NCBI RefSeq assembly: GCF_011927785.1
Contig: NZ_JAATJK010000001.1
Location: 2,604,001-2,668,000, forward strand
Source: Micromonospora profundi
GTDB taxonomy: Bacteria; Actinomycetota; Actinomycetes; Mycobacteriales; Micromonosporaceae
DNA length: 64,000 nucleotides
Reading direction: 5' to 3'
Under the pieces are notes generated by a model that did not search any database, was not told the DNA's origin, and worked only from the letters and a program-made list of their open reading frames with translations. The position numbers and the translations under genes were made by a program. Positions 16,055 to 24,770 of the stretch are shown piece after piece (the stretch's first letter is position 1; each line of letters starts with the position of its first letter).

Positions 16055-16957
16055 GTGACCAGCACGTCGGATGGGCAGTGTCCGGACCCGGCCGTCGAGG
16101 CGTTCGTCGACCACCGCAACCTGCTCTTCACTGTGGCGTACGAGATGCTCGGCTCGGCCGCCGACGCCGAGGACGTCCTCCAGGAGACGTGGCTGCGGTG
16201 GGCGGACGTCGACCTTTCCACTGTGCGGGACCGGCGCGCCTACCTCGTCCGGATCACCACGCGTCAGTCGCTCAACCGGCTGCGGACCCTCGGCCGGCGC
16301 CGGGAGTCCTACGTCGGCTCGTGGCTTCCCGAGCCACTGCTGACAGCGCCCGACGTCGCCGAGGACGTCGAGTTGGCCGAGAGCGTCTCGATGGCGATGC
16401 TGCTGGTGCTGGAGACGCTCGGCCCCACCGAGCGGGCCGTGTTCCTCCTGCGCACGGTGTTCGACCTGGCCTATGACGAGATCGCCGAAGCCGTCGACAG
16501 GAGTCCGGCGGCGGTCCGTCAGATCGCGCACCGGGCGCAGGCACATGTCGCGGCGCGTCGGCCGCGCGGGATCGTTTCCCGGGCCGAGGCCCGACAGGCG
16601 GTCGAGGCGTTCCGCCGGGCGGTCGAGACCGGTGACCTGCAGGGGCTGCTCGACATCCTCGCACCGGACGTCGTGCTGATCGGCGACGGTGGTGGGATCC
16701 GGCAGGCGATCCCGCGGCCGATCACCGGAGCCGTCAAGGTGGCCCGCCTGCTGACCGCGAGGCCGGACCTGGTCGCCGACCTGTCGGCGGAGCCGGTCGA
16801 GGCCAACGGCTATCCGGCGTTGGTTCTGCGACTCGACGGCGAGATCGACGCGGTCGTCGCGCTGCGCATCGACGACGGGCTCATCACCGAGCTGTACGCC
16901 GTGCGCAATCCGGAGAAGCTCTCGCACATGCGGCAGGAGACCGCCCTGCGCCGCTGA
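16055..16957 (+). CDS. ECF41-group sigma factor (SigJ-like) with SnoaL-like C-terminal domain
   Basis: A 300-aa extracytoplasmic-function sigma factor. Region 2 is near FTVAYEMLGSAADAEDVLQE and region 4 near AVFLLRTVFDLAYDEIAEAV. Between them is the WLPEP motif (YVGSWLPEPLL), and after region 4 an NTF2/SnoaL-like domain begins (EAFRRAVETGDLQGL) with a DGGG block (LIGDGGGIRQA). Both motifs mark ECF41, where the C-terminal domain takes the place of an anti-sigma factor. The GTG at 16055 has AGGAG 7 nt upstream. The usual ECF41 partner gene (carboxymuconolactone decarboxylase, oxidoreductase or epimerase) is not adjacent, so its target and signal are open. Confidence 0.92.
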   Translation: MTSTSDGQCPDPAVEAFVDHRNLLFTVAYEMLGSAADAEDVLQETWLRWADVDLSTVRDRRAYLVRITTRQSLNRLRTLGRRRESYVGSWLPEPLLTAPDVAEDVELAESVSMAMLLVLETLGPTERAVFLLRTVFDLAYDEIAEAVDRSPAAVRQIAHRAQAHVAARRPRGIVSRAEARQAVEAFRRAVETGDLQGLLDILAPDVVLIGDGGGIRQAIPRPITGAVKVARLLTARPDLVADLSAEPVEANGYPALVLRLDGEIDAVVALRIDDGLITELYAVRNPEKLSHMRQETALRR

Positions 16958-16980
16958 CCGACGGACCAGCCCGCTCCTGA

Positions 16981-17014
16981 CATTTGTCTCAAACTTGCCA
17001 AAGATAGACAAATG
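16981..17014. promoter_or_regulatory. 9-bp inverted repeat upstream of the surface-protein gene
   Basis: CATTTGTCT (16981-16989) and AGACAAATG (17006-17014) are perfect complements separated by 16 bp in an A/T-richer stretch. It lies 42-75 bp before the ATG at 17056 and 24 bp after the sigma-gene stop. It could be an operator for the surface gene or a terminator for the sigma gene; the lack of a G/C-rich stem favours an operator. Confidence 0.5.
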
Positions 17015-17055
17015 CCTCGTTAGGCTCCCCTAGCGCAACTAATACGGGGGTCAGG

Positions 17056-19761
17056 ATGAGGATGTCGTGGCATGGTAGCCGCGGGTCGCGGATGGCGGCG
17101 CTTGTCGCCGTGGGTGGCCTGCTGGCAGTCAGCGGCCCGCCGGTGCCGGCAGTTGCCGCACCGCGACCGGTCAATCAGGCGGCGGTCGCCGCGGCCATCG
17201 GGCCGCTCGATCCGGTCGCCGAGGCGCTCAGCTTCGGGGTGATGACCGAGGGCAACGCGAACCTGGGCAGCGGCGAGAACGAAGGCACCCTTGCCGCCGG
17301 TGGTGACCTCACCTTCGGCAACTACCAGGTGGCCGCCGCCACCGCCGGATCATTCGTCGTCCCGGGAGACGCCAACCCGAGCGCCCTCGTCGTGGGGGGT
17401 CGGGTCAACTTCGCCGGCAGCATCCCCGGCACGCGCCTCCAGGTGCTCAACAACGGGTACGCCAAGGTCGGCGACCTCACCGGCGCGTTCGTCCGCAACA
17501 TCGACAACAACGGCGCCCAGGTCAACACCCGGATCCTGCCGGCGGACAACTACGACGCCTCGCCCCGGGTCGAGCTGGTCACCCGGCAACCCGTCGACAG
17601 CGTCGGGCCGACGTCACCAATCAATTTCACCGAGGCGTTCGCCGCCTTCCGGGCCACCTCCAGCGGGCTGGCCACCTGCAACAACACAGTGGTGCTACGT
17701 ACGCCCGAGGGCGAGGTGCTGCCCAGACCGATCCCGCCGGGCAGCAACGCCGTGGTGACGCTGACGCCGGGCGTGACGAACGTGCTCGACCTGACCGCTA
17801 CCGACCTCGCCAACATCGCGGTCCTGACCTTCGCCGACGCGCCCACAGCGGCAACGCCGCTGCTGGTGAACGTGGACACCAGCGGGGTCGGCGACACCTT
17901 CGAATGGACCGCGCCGAACTTCGCCGGGATCGGTGGACCGCAGGCACCGTACATCCTGTTCAACTTCCCGACCGCCACCGCGCTCACCCTCACCCCGGAG
18001 GCGGCCACCGTGGAAGGAACGATCTACGCGCCCAACGCCACGTTCACCAAACTCTCGGCCACAAACGCCGAGGGCACCATCATCACGCGCACGCTGGACC
18101 ACCGCGGCGGCGAGATCCACTACTTCCCGTTCAGCACCACCCTCTCCTGCCAGGGAGCCGCCCCGGCCGACATCGCCCTGATCAAGTCGACGACCACGAC
18201 GACGATCACCACAGTCGGCCAGCAGGTGCCGTACACGTTCCTGGTCATCAACACCGGCGGCGTCCCGCTCACCGGCGTCACGATCACCGACGTGCAGACC
18301 CCACCGTCGTCGAACGACAACCTCGGCCCGATCACCTGCGCCGCCACCACGCTCGCGCCCGGAGCGCAGACCGAGTGCACGGCCACCTACACCGTCACCC
18401 AGGCAGACCTGGACAACGGCAGCGTCACCGACACGGCCACCGCGCAGGGCACCCCACCAACCGGTCCCCCGGTCGTCTCCGAACCGGACACCGAGACGAT
18501 CCCTGTCGAAGGGCTGACCGCCGACATCTCGGTGGTGAAGTCGACCACCACCACGTCCATCACGTCGGTCGGCCAGGAGGTTCCGTACACCTTCCTGGTG
18601 GTCAACACCGGCAGCGTCACGCTCCGGAACGTCACAGTCAACGACACAGTGCTGCCGCCGTCCGAGCGTGGTGTGCTCGGACCGATCACCTGCGGGCCGC
18701 AGAACGTCCCGAACGGCACTGTGGTGCTGGCACCGGGTGAGTCCGTCCAGTGCCGGGCGACCTACACGGTGACCGAGGAGGACTTCGCCGGTTCGTCGCT
18801 GCGCGACGTCGCCACCGTCACCGGCACACCGCCGTCCGGCCCGTCGCCGGTCTCGCCGCCGTCGCCGCTGGACATCCCGATTCCGCACCCGGCCATCGCC
18901 ATCGACAAGTCGGTGACGCCCACAGTGGTGTCCGCCGCAGGTGACGTGGTCACGTACCGGTTCGTCGTCAGCAACACCGGCACCACCACACTCAACTCGG
19001 TGACGATCGAGGAGACCGCCTTCTCCGGCACCGGTACGCGCGGGACGATCACCTGCGGCACTCCGCCGGTGGCAAACGGCAGCGTCACCCTCGCGCCTGG
19101 CGAGAGCGTCACCTGCACGTCGCGCTACACGGTCACCGCGGCCGACGTCGAAGCCGGACGCATCACCAACACGGCGGTCGCGGTCGGTACGCCGCCGACC
19201 ACCCCCGGCCAGGAACCGCCAGGCCCGGTCCGCTCCGAGCCGGACTCGTCAGAGGTGACGGCCAGGCCGGGCGCCGCGGGGATCACGGTGGTCAAGTCCA
19301 GCACCACCCACGTGATCACCCGACCTGGCCAAGAGGTGCCGTTCCAGTTCGTGGTCACCAACACCGGGCAGGTGACGCTTACCGACGTGACGGTCACCGA
19401 CACCCCGACCCCGCCAGCGTCGTCGGCAAACCTCGGCGCGATCACCTGCGGTCCGGACCGGACGCCCAACGGATCCGTCACGCTGGCCGCAGGTGCGGTC
19501 GTGACCTGCACGGCGACCTACACGGTCAGCAAGGCCGACATCCGCAACGGCTCGGTACGCAACACAGCGACGGCCACCGGCACACCGCCGCAGGGGCCGG
19601 CGCCGGTGTCGCCCGAGTCGACAATCAGCATCCGGGTGAAGGGAATGCTCCCGGTGACCGGTGAGTCCCTTCCGGTCAACTGGATGGGTGCCGGCGTGCT
19701 GGCCGTACTGCTGGGGGCCGCGCTGCTGCTTGTGGCCCGGCAACGCAGGATCCGCGCGTAG
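17056..19761 (+). CDS. Sortase-anchored surface protein: choice-of-anchor A domain plus four DUF11-type repeats
   Basis: A 901-aa secreted protein. A signal peptide (about residues 1-34, ending VPAVAA) precedes a choice-of-anchor A domain (about 50-365; for example NEGTLAAGGDLTFGNYQ). Four Ig-like DUF11-type repeats follow, starting near residues 370, 488, 611 and 740; each opens with a K-S/T-rich strand and a YTFLVxNTG-like strand and has paired Cys near TCxxxxTYTV. The C-terminus is a sortase signal: LPVTG at 865-869, a hydrophobic segment, and RQRRIRA. It should be covalently linked to the wall and stand out as an adhesin or structural stalk. Its own sortase is not in the window. Confidence 0.9.
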   Translation: MRMSWHGSRGSRMAALVAVGGLLAVSGPPVPAVAAPRPVNQAAVAAAIGPLDPVAEALSFGVMTEGNANLGSGENEGTLAAGGDLTFGNYQVAAATAGSFVVPGDANPSALVVGGRVNFAGSIPGTRLQVLNNGYAKVGDLTGAFVRNIDNNGAQVNTRILPADNYDASPRVELVTRQPVDSVGPTSPINFTEAFAAFRATSSGLATCNNTVVLRTPEGEVLPRPIPPGSNAVVTLTPGVTNVLDLTATDLANIAVLTFADAPTAATPLLVNVDTSGVGDTFEWTAPNFAGIGGPQAPYILFNFPTATALTLTPEAATVEGTIYAPNATFTKLSATNAEGTIITRTLDHRGGEIHYFPFSTTLSCQGAAPADIALIKSTTTTTITTVGQQVPYTFLVINTGGVPLTGVTITDVQTPPSSNDNLGPITCAATTLAPGAQTECTATYTVTQADLDNGSVTDTATAQGTPPTGPPVVSEPDTETIPVEGLTADISVVKSTTTTSITSVGQEVPYTFLVVNTGSVTLRNVTVNDTVLPPSERGVLGPITCGPQNVPNGTVVLAPGESVQCRATYTVTEEDFAGSSLRDVATVTGTPPSGPSPVSPPSPLDIPIPHPAIAIDKSVTPTVVSAAGDVVTYRFVVSNTGTTTLNSVTIEETAFSGTGTRGTITCGTPPVANGSVTLAPGESVTCTSRYTVTAADVEAGRITNTAVAVGTPPTTPGQEPPGPVRSEPDSSEVTARPGAAGITVVKSSTTHVITRPGQEVPFQFVVTNTGQVTLTDVTVTDTPTPPASSANLGAITCGPDRTPNGSVTLAAGAVVTCTATYTVSKADIRNGSVRNTATATGTPPQGPAPVSPESTISIRVKGMLPVTGESLPVNWMGAGVLAVLLGAALLLVARQRRIRA

Positions 19762-19777
19762 CGCGAGGTGATCGCGG

Positions 19778-19808
19778 GGGTCGGACCGGAGGGGAACCGG
19801 TCCGGCCC
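19778..19808. terminator. Bidirectional hairpin terminator
   Basis: A 12-bp stem (19778-19789 with 19797-19808, one G-U pair, inner arms GGACCGG/CCGGTCC) with a 7-nt loop. An outer 8-bp match (19761-19768 with 19807-19814) overlaps its right arm and could extend it. It lies in the 64-bp gap between two converging genes. Confidence 0.75.
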
Positions 19809-19825
19809 TCGCGCCCTGCCAGCGA

Positions 19826-20419
19826 CTACCGCTGTTCGCCGGAGGCGGGGCGGGCGCGGACGTGCAGCCGCTCCCCCTGCGGCCCGAACAGGACGAGCGC
19901 CTCGGCCGTGCCGGGACCGGGGTTGAGGATGCGGTGCGGGATGCGGGTGTCGAACTCGGCGACCTCACCCTCGGTCAGCGTCAGGTCGTTCTCGCCGAGC
20001 AGCAGGCGTAGCCGGCCGGAGAGCACGTAGAGCCACTCGTAGCCCTCGTGGGACTGCTGGTTCCGCTCACCGGCGGAGGCGTCCGGGGGGAAGATCAGTT
20101 TGAACGCCTGGACGCCGCCCGGCCGGCGGGTCAGCGGCAGGAAGGTGATGCCGTGCCGGACGATCGGCTTGGGGCGTACGCGGGGGTCGCCGGCGACCGG
20201 AGAGTCCACCAGCTCGTCCAGGGGCACCTGGTGGGCCCTGGCCAGCGGGAGCAGCAACTCCAGGGTGGGCTTGCGGTTTCCGGATTCCAGCCGGGAGAGG
20301 GTGCTCACCGAGATGCCGGTCAGTTCGGCGAGCTGGGTCAGGGTCGTCCCGCGTTGCTGGCGCAGGGCGCGTAGCCGGGGGCCGACAGCGGCCAGCGCCA
20401 CACTGTCCTCGTTTGCCAT
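19826..20419 (-). CDS. XRE-family regulator with C-terminal cupin domain
   Basis: A 197-aa protein. The N-terminal helix-turn-helix (about residues 14-68) includes LAELTGISVSTLSRLESGNR. The C-terminal half (about 110-190) is a small cupin barrel (EWLYVLSGRLRLLLGEND, then TRIPHRILNPG) that usually senses a small ligand or metal. It is divergent from the flavoprotein-methyltransferase gene 75 bp away. A palindrome array overlapping its own start codon (20413-20440) is the likely operator, so it probably represses itself and the divergent gene. The ligand is unknown. Confidence 0.9.
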   Translation of the reverse strand: MANEDSVALAAVGPRLRALRQQRGTTLTQLAELTGISVSTLSRLESGNRKPTLELLLPLARAHQVPLDELVDSPVAGDPRVRPKPIVRHGITFLPLTRRPGGVQAFKLIFPPDASAGERNQQSHEGYEWLYVLSGRLRLLLGENDLTLTEGEVAEFDTRIPHRILNPGPGTAEALVLFGPQGERLHVRARPASGEQR

Positions 20420-20440
20420 AACGGCAAGGATAGTTGCCGT
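20413..20440. promoter_or_regulatory. Candidate operator of the cupin-XRE regulator
   Basis: ACGGCAA (20421-20427) and TTGCCGT (20434-20440) form a perfect inverted repeat with a 6-bp spacer. A further TTGCC at 20413-20417 pairs with GGCAA at 20423-20427. The three half-sites begin in the regulator's first codons and extend into the divergent promoter region. Confidence 0.65.
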
Positions 20441-20494
20441 CCGGGCGGGGGGAGCGGATGGTGGAGCTCAGCCGACAAGTAGGGGGACATTCCG

Positions 20495-22060
20495 GTGAGC
20501 GAGACATATGACGTGGTGGTGGTCGGTGGTGGCGCCGCAGGGCTCAGCGGTGCTCTGGCGCTGAGCCGGGCGCGACGGTCGGTACTGGTGATCGACGCGG
20601 GTGAGCCGCGCAACGCGCCGGCCGACCACATCCACAACTACCTGGGACGCGAGGGGACGCCGCCGGCCGAGCTGATCGCGGCCGGACGCGCCGAGGTGGC
20701 GAGCTACGGCGGGCAGTTCCGGGCCGGACGGGTGGCGGCCGTCACCCGGGACGACGACGGGTTCCTGCTCGACCTCGACGGCGAGGACACCGTCCGGGCC
20801 CGCCGGCTGCTGGTGGCCACCGGGCTTGTCGACGAACTGCCCGACGTGCCCGGTGTGGCGCAGCGGTGGGGCCGTGACGTGCTGCACTGCCCGTACTGCC
20901 ACGGCTGGGAGGTCCAGGACCGACGGATCGGTGTGCTGGCCACCGGGCCGATGGCCGTCCACCAGGCCGAGATGTGGCGACAGTGGAGCTCGGAGGTGCT
21001 GCTCCTGCTGCACGACGCGCCCGCGCCGGACGAGGAGACGGCCGAACGGCTCGCCGCACGGGGCATCGCCGTGGTGCCGGTGCCGGTCGCCGCGCTGGAG
21101 GTGACCGACGACGCGCTCACCGGCGTACGCCTCGCCGACGGGCGGGTGGTGGCGCTGGACGCGGTAGTGGTTGCACCCCGGACCGTCGCCCGCGCCGACC
21201 TGCTCGTCGCGCTGGGCCTGGCTCCGGAGGAGGTGATGGTCGGCGGGCACGTGATCGGCACCCAGATCCCGGCCGACGCCACCGGGGCGACGACGGTGCC
21301 GGGCGTGTGGGTGGCCGGCAATGTGGCCGACTTCCGCGCGCAGGTGATCACCTCTGCCGCGGCGGGCCTGACGGCTGGCGCGGCTGTCAACGCGGATCTG
21401 ATCGCCGAGGACACCCGCGACGCGGTGACCGCGTACCGGCAGATGCTCGCCACCGTCATGGAGGAGCCTGCCTGGGAGGAGCGCTACCAGTCGAAGCCGG
21501 CGATGTGGAGCGGCCGGCCGAACCCGCAACTGGTCGCCGAGGCCGCCGACCTGCCATCCGGTCGGGCACTTGACGTCGGCTGCGGGGAGGGCGCCGACGC
21601 GCTGTGGCTGGCCGAGCGGGGCTGGCAGGTGACGGCTGTGGACATCTCGACCACGGCGCTGGCCCGGGCCGCCGAGCACGCCGAGACCGTGGGCGTCGCC
21701 GACCGCATCGAGTTCACGCACGCCGACCTGCGCGAGAAGGCGCCGGCCGAGCAGGCGTACGACCTGGTGTCGGCGCAGTTCATGCACCTGCCCCCGGAGC
21801 CCCGGCAGGAGCTGTTCGCCCGGCTGGCCGCCGCGGTGGCCCCCGGTGGCGTCCTGCTGATCGTCGGGCACCACCCGTCGGACCTGTGGACCCCGGGGCA
21901 CCGCATGCACATGCCGCACATGATGTACACCGCCGAGGAGGTGGCAGCCGGGCTGGACCCGGCCGAGTGGGACGTCCTCACCGCCGAGGCCCGGCGTCGC
22001 CCCGGGCCGGAGCCGGACCTCACCTTCCACGACGCGGTCCTCGTGGCCCGCCGCCGCTGA
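20495..22060 (+). CDS. Fusion: thioredoxin-reductase-like flavoprotein plus class I methyltransferase
   Basis: A 521-aa bifunctional protein. Residues 1 to about 310 are an FAD/NAD(P) oxidoreductase: VVVVGGGAAGLSGALAL at the N-terminus, a second nucleotide site region at RRIGVLATGPMAVHQ, and CPYCHGW as the redox Cys pair. Residues about 330-521 are a SAM methyltransferase of the tellurite/thiopurine-resistance type (ALDVGCGEGADALWLAERGW). The likely role is detoxifying a compound by reduction and methylation, but the substrate is unknown. The GTG at 20495 follows a G-rich box (AGGGGGA). It is divergent from, and probably controlled by, the cupin-XRE regulator. The same fusion is, as far as I recall, widespread in actinomycetes. 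Confidence 0.9.
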   Translation: MSETYDVVVVGGGAAGLSGALALSRARRSVLVIDAGEPRNAPADHIHNYLGREGTPPAELIAAGRAEVASYGGQFRAGRVAAVTRDDDGFLLDLDGEDTVRARRLLVATGLVDELPDVPGVAQRWGRDVLHCPYCHGWEVQDRRIGVLATGPMAVHQAEMWRQWSSEVLLLLHDAPAPDEETAERLAARGIAVVPVPVAALEVTDDALTGVRLADGRVVALDAVVVAPRTVARADLLVALGLAPEEVMVGGHVIGTQIPADATGATTVPGVWVAGNVADFRAQVITSAAAGLTAGAAVNADLIAEDTRDAVTAYRQMLATVMEEPAWEERYQSKPAMWSGRPNPQLVAEAADLPSGRALDVGCGEGADALWLAERGWQVTAVDISTTALARAAEHAETVGVADRIEFTHADLREKAPAEQAYDLVSAQFMHLPPEPRQELFARLAAAVAPGGVLLIVGHHPSDLWTPGHRMHMPHMMYTAEEVAAGLDPAEWDVLTAEARRRPGPEPDLTFHDAVLVARRR

Positions 22061-22210
22061 TCCATCCACCGAGGACGGGCAGCTCCGGAAACCGGGGTCG
22101 GGGCGGGCCTTCGCACCGGGCGCGTACGGCGGTAGCGTTGCGCCACACTCGCGGCCGGGCCGGCGGTGCACCGCCGGCCCGGTGCCCCTTGATCGTACGG
22201 AGGATGGTGC

Positions 22211-23851
22211 ATGTCCATCGGCGCTGAGCCGCTCGCAGCACGCGACGACGCGGCCTCTCGGCCGACCTTCGAACTCGCCCTGCGCGGCTACGACAAACGC
22301 CAGGTCGACCGGCACCTGGAGCAGCTCGATGGTCAGATCGCGATGCTCAGCGGCGAGCACGGGCGGTCCGCCGTGCGGGTCCGGGAGCTGACCGCCGAGG
22401 TGCAGCGGCTGCGTGCCGAACTGGCCGAACTGCACGAGCAGCCGGTGCAGGTGGACCGCGCGTCGTTCCAGGATCTGGGCCCGATGGTCGGTGAGATCCT
22501 GACCCTCGCCGAGAAGCAGGCCGCTCTCATCACCGAATCCGCCACCGACCGGGCGAACGAGCTGCGCGCCGAGGCGGAGCGGATCCTCACCGACACCCGC
22601 GAACGGGCCGCGCAGGCACGCCAGGACCTGTCCGAGGAGGTGGCCGCGCGGCGCGCCGAGCAGGAGCAGGCGTACGAGGAGCGGCGCAGCGTCGCCGAGG
22701 CGGAGCTGACCACGATCCGGGAACGCGCGGAGCAGCTGCGCGCTGACGGTGAGGCCGCGTACGAACGCGCGCAGCACGAGGCGAAGCGCATCACCGAACA
22801 GAGCGCGCAGCAGCTCAACCAGACGCGGGTGGCCGCCGACGCCCTGATGAAGTCGGCGCGTACCCAGATCCAGCAGGAGGTCCAGTCCGCTCGGGCCAAG
22901 AACCAGCAGGAGATGGCCCAGTGGCAGGCGGGGGTGGAGCGTGAGGTCGCCGAGCGGCGCAGCGCCGCCGAGCAGGAGATCGCCGAGCTGAAGGCCGCCG
23001 CCCAGGAGGAACTGGCCGAGCAGCGCAGCTCGACCGAGCAGCAGATCGCGTCGCTGCTGGCCGAGGCGCAGCAGCATGTGACCGAGCTGCGTAACCGCGC
23101 CGACGAGCAGGCCGCCAGCCACCGGGAGCAGCTCGCGGCGCTTCAGCAGGAAATCGAGGAGCGCCAGCGGGAGTCGACCCAGCTGCACACCGAGCTGGAG
23201 ACCGCCGAGCAGCAACTCGCCGAGATCCGTGTCGAGGGCGAGACCCTGGAGAACGAGCTGTCCCGCATGCAGCAGCGGCTCGTCGAGGTGCGCCGGGACC
23301 TCACCGCCGAGGCGGCCCGGCTGGACGAGGCCCGCCGGGCCGGCGACTCCGCCGAGCGGCACGCCAAGGACGTCCGCGCCCGGGTGCAGCGGGAGGCGAA
23401 GCGGGTGGCCGACCTGGCCGCCGCCGCCGTGATGGCCGCCGCTGCCGGCGGTACGGAGACCGCTGAGTACCCAATGGTCGGCGCCCGTCCGCACGCTGAC
23501 CGGCCGGTTGCCGGTCATCCGCTTGTCGAGCGGTTGATTCCCGACCGTCCCTCGGCGGACCGGCCGGTGAGCGACCACGGCGATGACGCCCGCGCCGACG
23601 GCGACCAGTCACACACCGACGAGGCCGGCGGCGACCAGACGCGAACCGACCAGCCCGGCGACGACCAGGCGCCACCCGACCAGCCCGAGGACGAACGGGC
23701 GGACCTGGCACCGTCCACCGAGCGTTCGGTCGTCTCCGGGGAACACGGCGGTGACGACCCGTTCCCGCGCCGGCTCGACGCTGACCCGACTCCGGTGCCG
23801 TTCCTACCGTTCGGGCAGCCGGTCAGCGAGAACGGCGCCGGCCGGCACTGA
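22211..23851 (+). CDS. DivIVA-like long coiled-coil protein
   Basis: A 546-aa protein. The N-terminal 45 or so residues (FELALRGYDKRQVDRHLEQL) match the DivIVA/Scy-type membrane-associating head. Residues about 45-420 are an almost unbroken coiled coil, very rich in Glu, Arg, Gln and Ala and without prolines. The last 110 residues are disordered, acidic and rich in Asp, Pro, Thr and Gln (for example DQPGDDQAPPDQPEDE). Proteins of this build organise polar growth or cytoskeletal assemblies in mycelial actinobacteria. The ATG at 22211 has GGAGG upstream (ACGGAGGATGGTGC). No cell-division gene is next to it, so its exact role is inferred from architecture only. Confidence 0.82.
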   Translation: MSIGAEPLAARDDAASRPTFELALRGYDKRQVDRHLEQLDGQIAMLSGEHGRSAVRVRELTAEVQRLRAELAELHEQPVQVDRASFQDLGPMVGEILTLAEKQAALITESATDRANELRAEAERILTDTRERAAQARQDLSEEVAARRAEQEQAYEERRSVAEAELTTIRERAEQLRADGEAAYERAQHEAKRITEQSAQQLNQTRVAADALMKSARTQIQQEVQSARAKNQQEMAQWQAGVEREVAERRSAAEQEIAELKAAAQEELAEQRSSTEQQIASLLAEAQQHVTELRNRADEQAASHREQLAALQQEIEERQRESTQLHTELETAEQQLAEIRVEGETLENELSRMQQRLVEVRRDLTAEAARLDEARRAGDSAERHAKDVRARVQREAKRVADLAAAAVMAAAAGGTETAEYPMVGARPHADRPVAGHPLVERLIPDRPSADRPVSDHGDDARADGDQSHTDEAGGDQTRTDQPGDDQAPPDQPEDERADLAPSTERSVVSGEHGGDDPFPRRLDADPTPVPFLPFGQPVSENGAGRH

Positions 23852-23869
23852 CCTCGATGACGGCCCGGC

Positions 23870-23906
23870 CCGGCCCGCGCGGCGATCGCACGCGGAGTCG
23901 GGCCGG
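23870..23906. terminator. Hairpin terminator after the DivIVA-like gene
   Basis: CCGGCCCG (23870-23877) pairs with CGGGCCGG (23899-23906). The loop holds a further CGCG/CGCG pairing (23878-23881 with 23891-23894). It begins 18 bp after the stop codon at 23851. Confidence 0.5.
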
Positions 23907-23909
23907 CAG

Positions 23910-24285
23910 TCGCTGTCCCTACCTAGGCAGGCTGTTGACGGCGGTCCCGGCTTACTGGCTGTGCTCCCGACTACCGGTGGCGCCGCTCGCGGCTCGGTGG
24001 GTCATCGCTGTCGACGGCATGGAGGAGGTGCCCGTTCTGCCCGAGTGGCGGGTTCATTTGCTATCGACCTACGACACGTCGACCAATACGGTCCTGGCTC
24101 AGGTCAAGGTGCGGTTGGATGGTCCTGCAGGCGTGGCGATCCTCGCGGACGCGCCGCCCACGTCCGGGCCGTAGCGGCTGCCGGCGGGCACCGGTACGTG
24201 TTGGTCAAGGCCAGCCAGCCGACGTTGTTCGCCCAGGTCAAACAACCGCCGTCGGCGCCGGTGCCGGTCGGGGACCTCGGCTGCG
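23910..24285 (+). pseudogene. Degenerate ISAs1-family transposase fragment
   Basis: Two reading frames together spell the core of an ISAs1-type DDE transposase. Frame one, from about 23930, reads WVIAVDG, then WRVHLLSTYDTSTNTVLAQV and ILADA; this matches the family's AVDG...HLlaa.D...VLAQ...TADA blocks. After a frameshift near 24150 the second frame reads HVRAVAAAGGHRYVLVKASQ and PTLFAQV, matching the VKgNQPtL region. The KtlRG block is altered and there is no start, C-terminal half or terminal inverted repeats, so it is a dead remnant. It adjoins an operon of atypical composition, suggesting an old insertion or transfer boundary. Confidence 0.75.
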
Positions 24286-24326
24286 CCCTGATGGGTCTTC
24301 GGAGCGGGCCACTCCAACGGCCGGCG

Positions 24327-24770
24327 TCACCCGTGCCGGAGGGTGAGCCTTTTGGTGGCAGCCTGGGCGAGCCGGTCGAGTCGGTCGAACAGACCATCGG
24401 GGCCCTCGCCCTTGGCCTTGGTGATTGGCTGACTGACCTCGGTCGATCTGTCTGCCTGATGGTCGTTCGGCGGCACGACCGCCCGGTCGGCCTCCTCGAT
24501 CAGTGCGCGCGCCTTCTCTTCGATCTGCCGCTTTTTCTCCTTCGACTCCCGGGCCTCGGCCTTCAGAGTTGACACGGTGAGCAGCCAGGCGTTGCCGAGT
24601 CGATTCGGGTCGTCGAAGATGCTCGTTTCCAACGGGGGTGAGGGATCGACGTAGTTGCTGGACGGCACGACCCAGAGTGCGTCCTCCACCACGTACCGCT
24701 GCTCAGGCTGCGCCGGCTGCGGCTCGTGCTCGTCCGATGGTGCCAATGCTCCTCCAATTCTCTTCGTCAT
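24327..24770 (-). CDS. Hypothetical protein, coiled-coil, coupled to the membrane-protein gene
   Basis: A 147-aa protein I do not recognise. The N-terminal half is plain (ALWVVPSSNYVDPSPP, DDPNRLGNAWLL). A charged helix rich in Lys and Glu (AEARESKEKKRQIEEKARAL) follows, and the end is basic (AQAATKRLTLRHG). It has no membrane segment or signal peptide. The ATG at 24770 overlaps the stop of the upstream membrane-protein gene (ATGA), so the two are probably made together and act together. Composition is less G+C-rich than the flanks and an IS remnant lies just beyond its stop, consistent with horizontal acquisition. Confidence 0.7.
   Translation of the reverse strand: MTKRIGGALAPSDEHEPQPAQPEQRYVVEDALWVVPSSNYVDPSPPLETSIFDDPNRLGNAWLLTVSTLKAEARESKEKKRQIEEKARALIEEADRAVVPPNDHQADRSTEVSQPITKAKGEGPDGLFDRLDRLAQAATKRLTLRHG

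Noticed and set aside
20468..23578. A 1036-codon minus-strand open frame opposite the flavoprotein fusion and the DivIVA-like gene.
   Set aside because: It spans two well-supported plus-strand genes and the gap between them, and its Leu/Gly/Arg-rich sequence mirrors codon bias of the coiled-coil gene.
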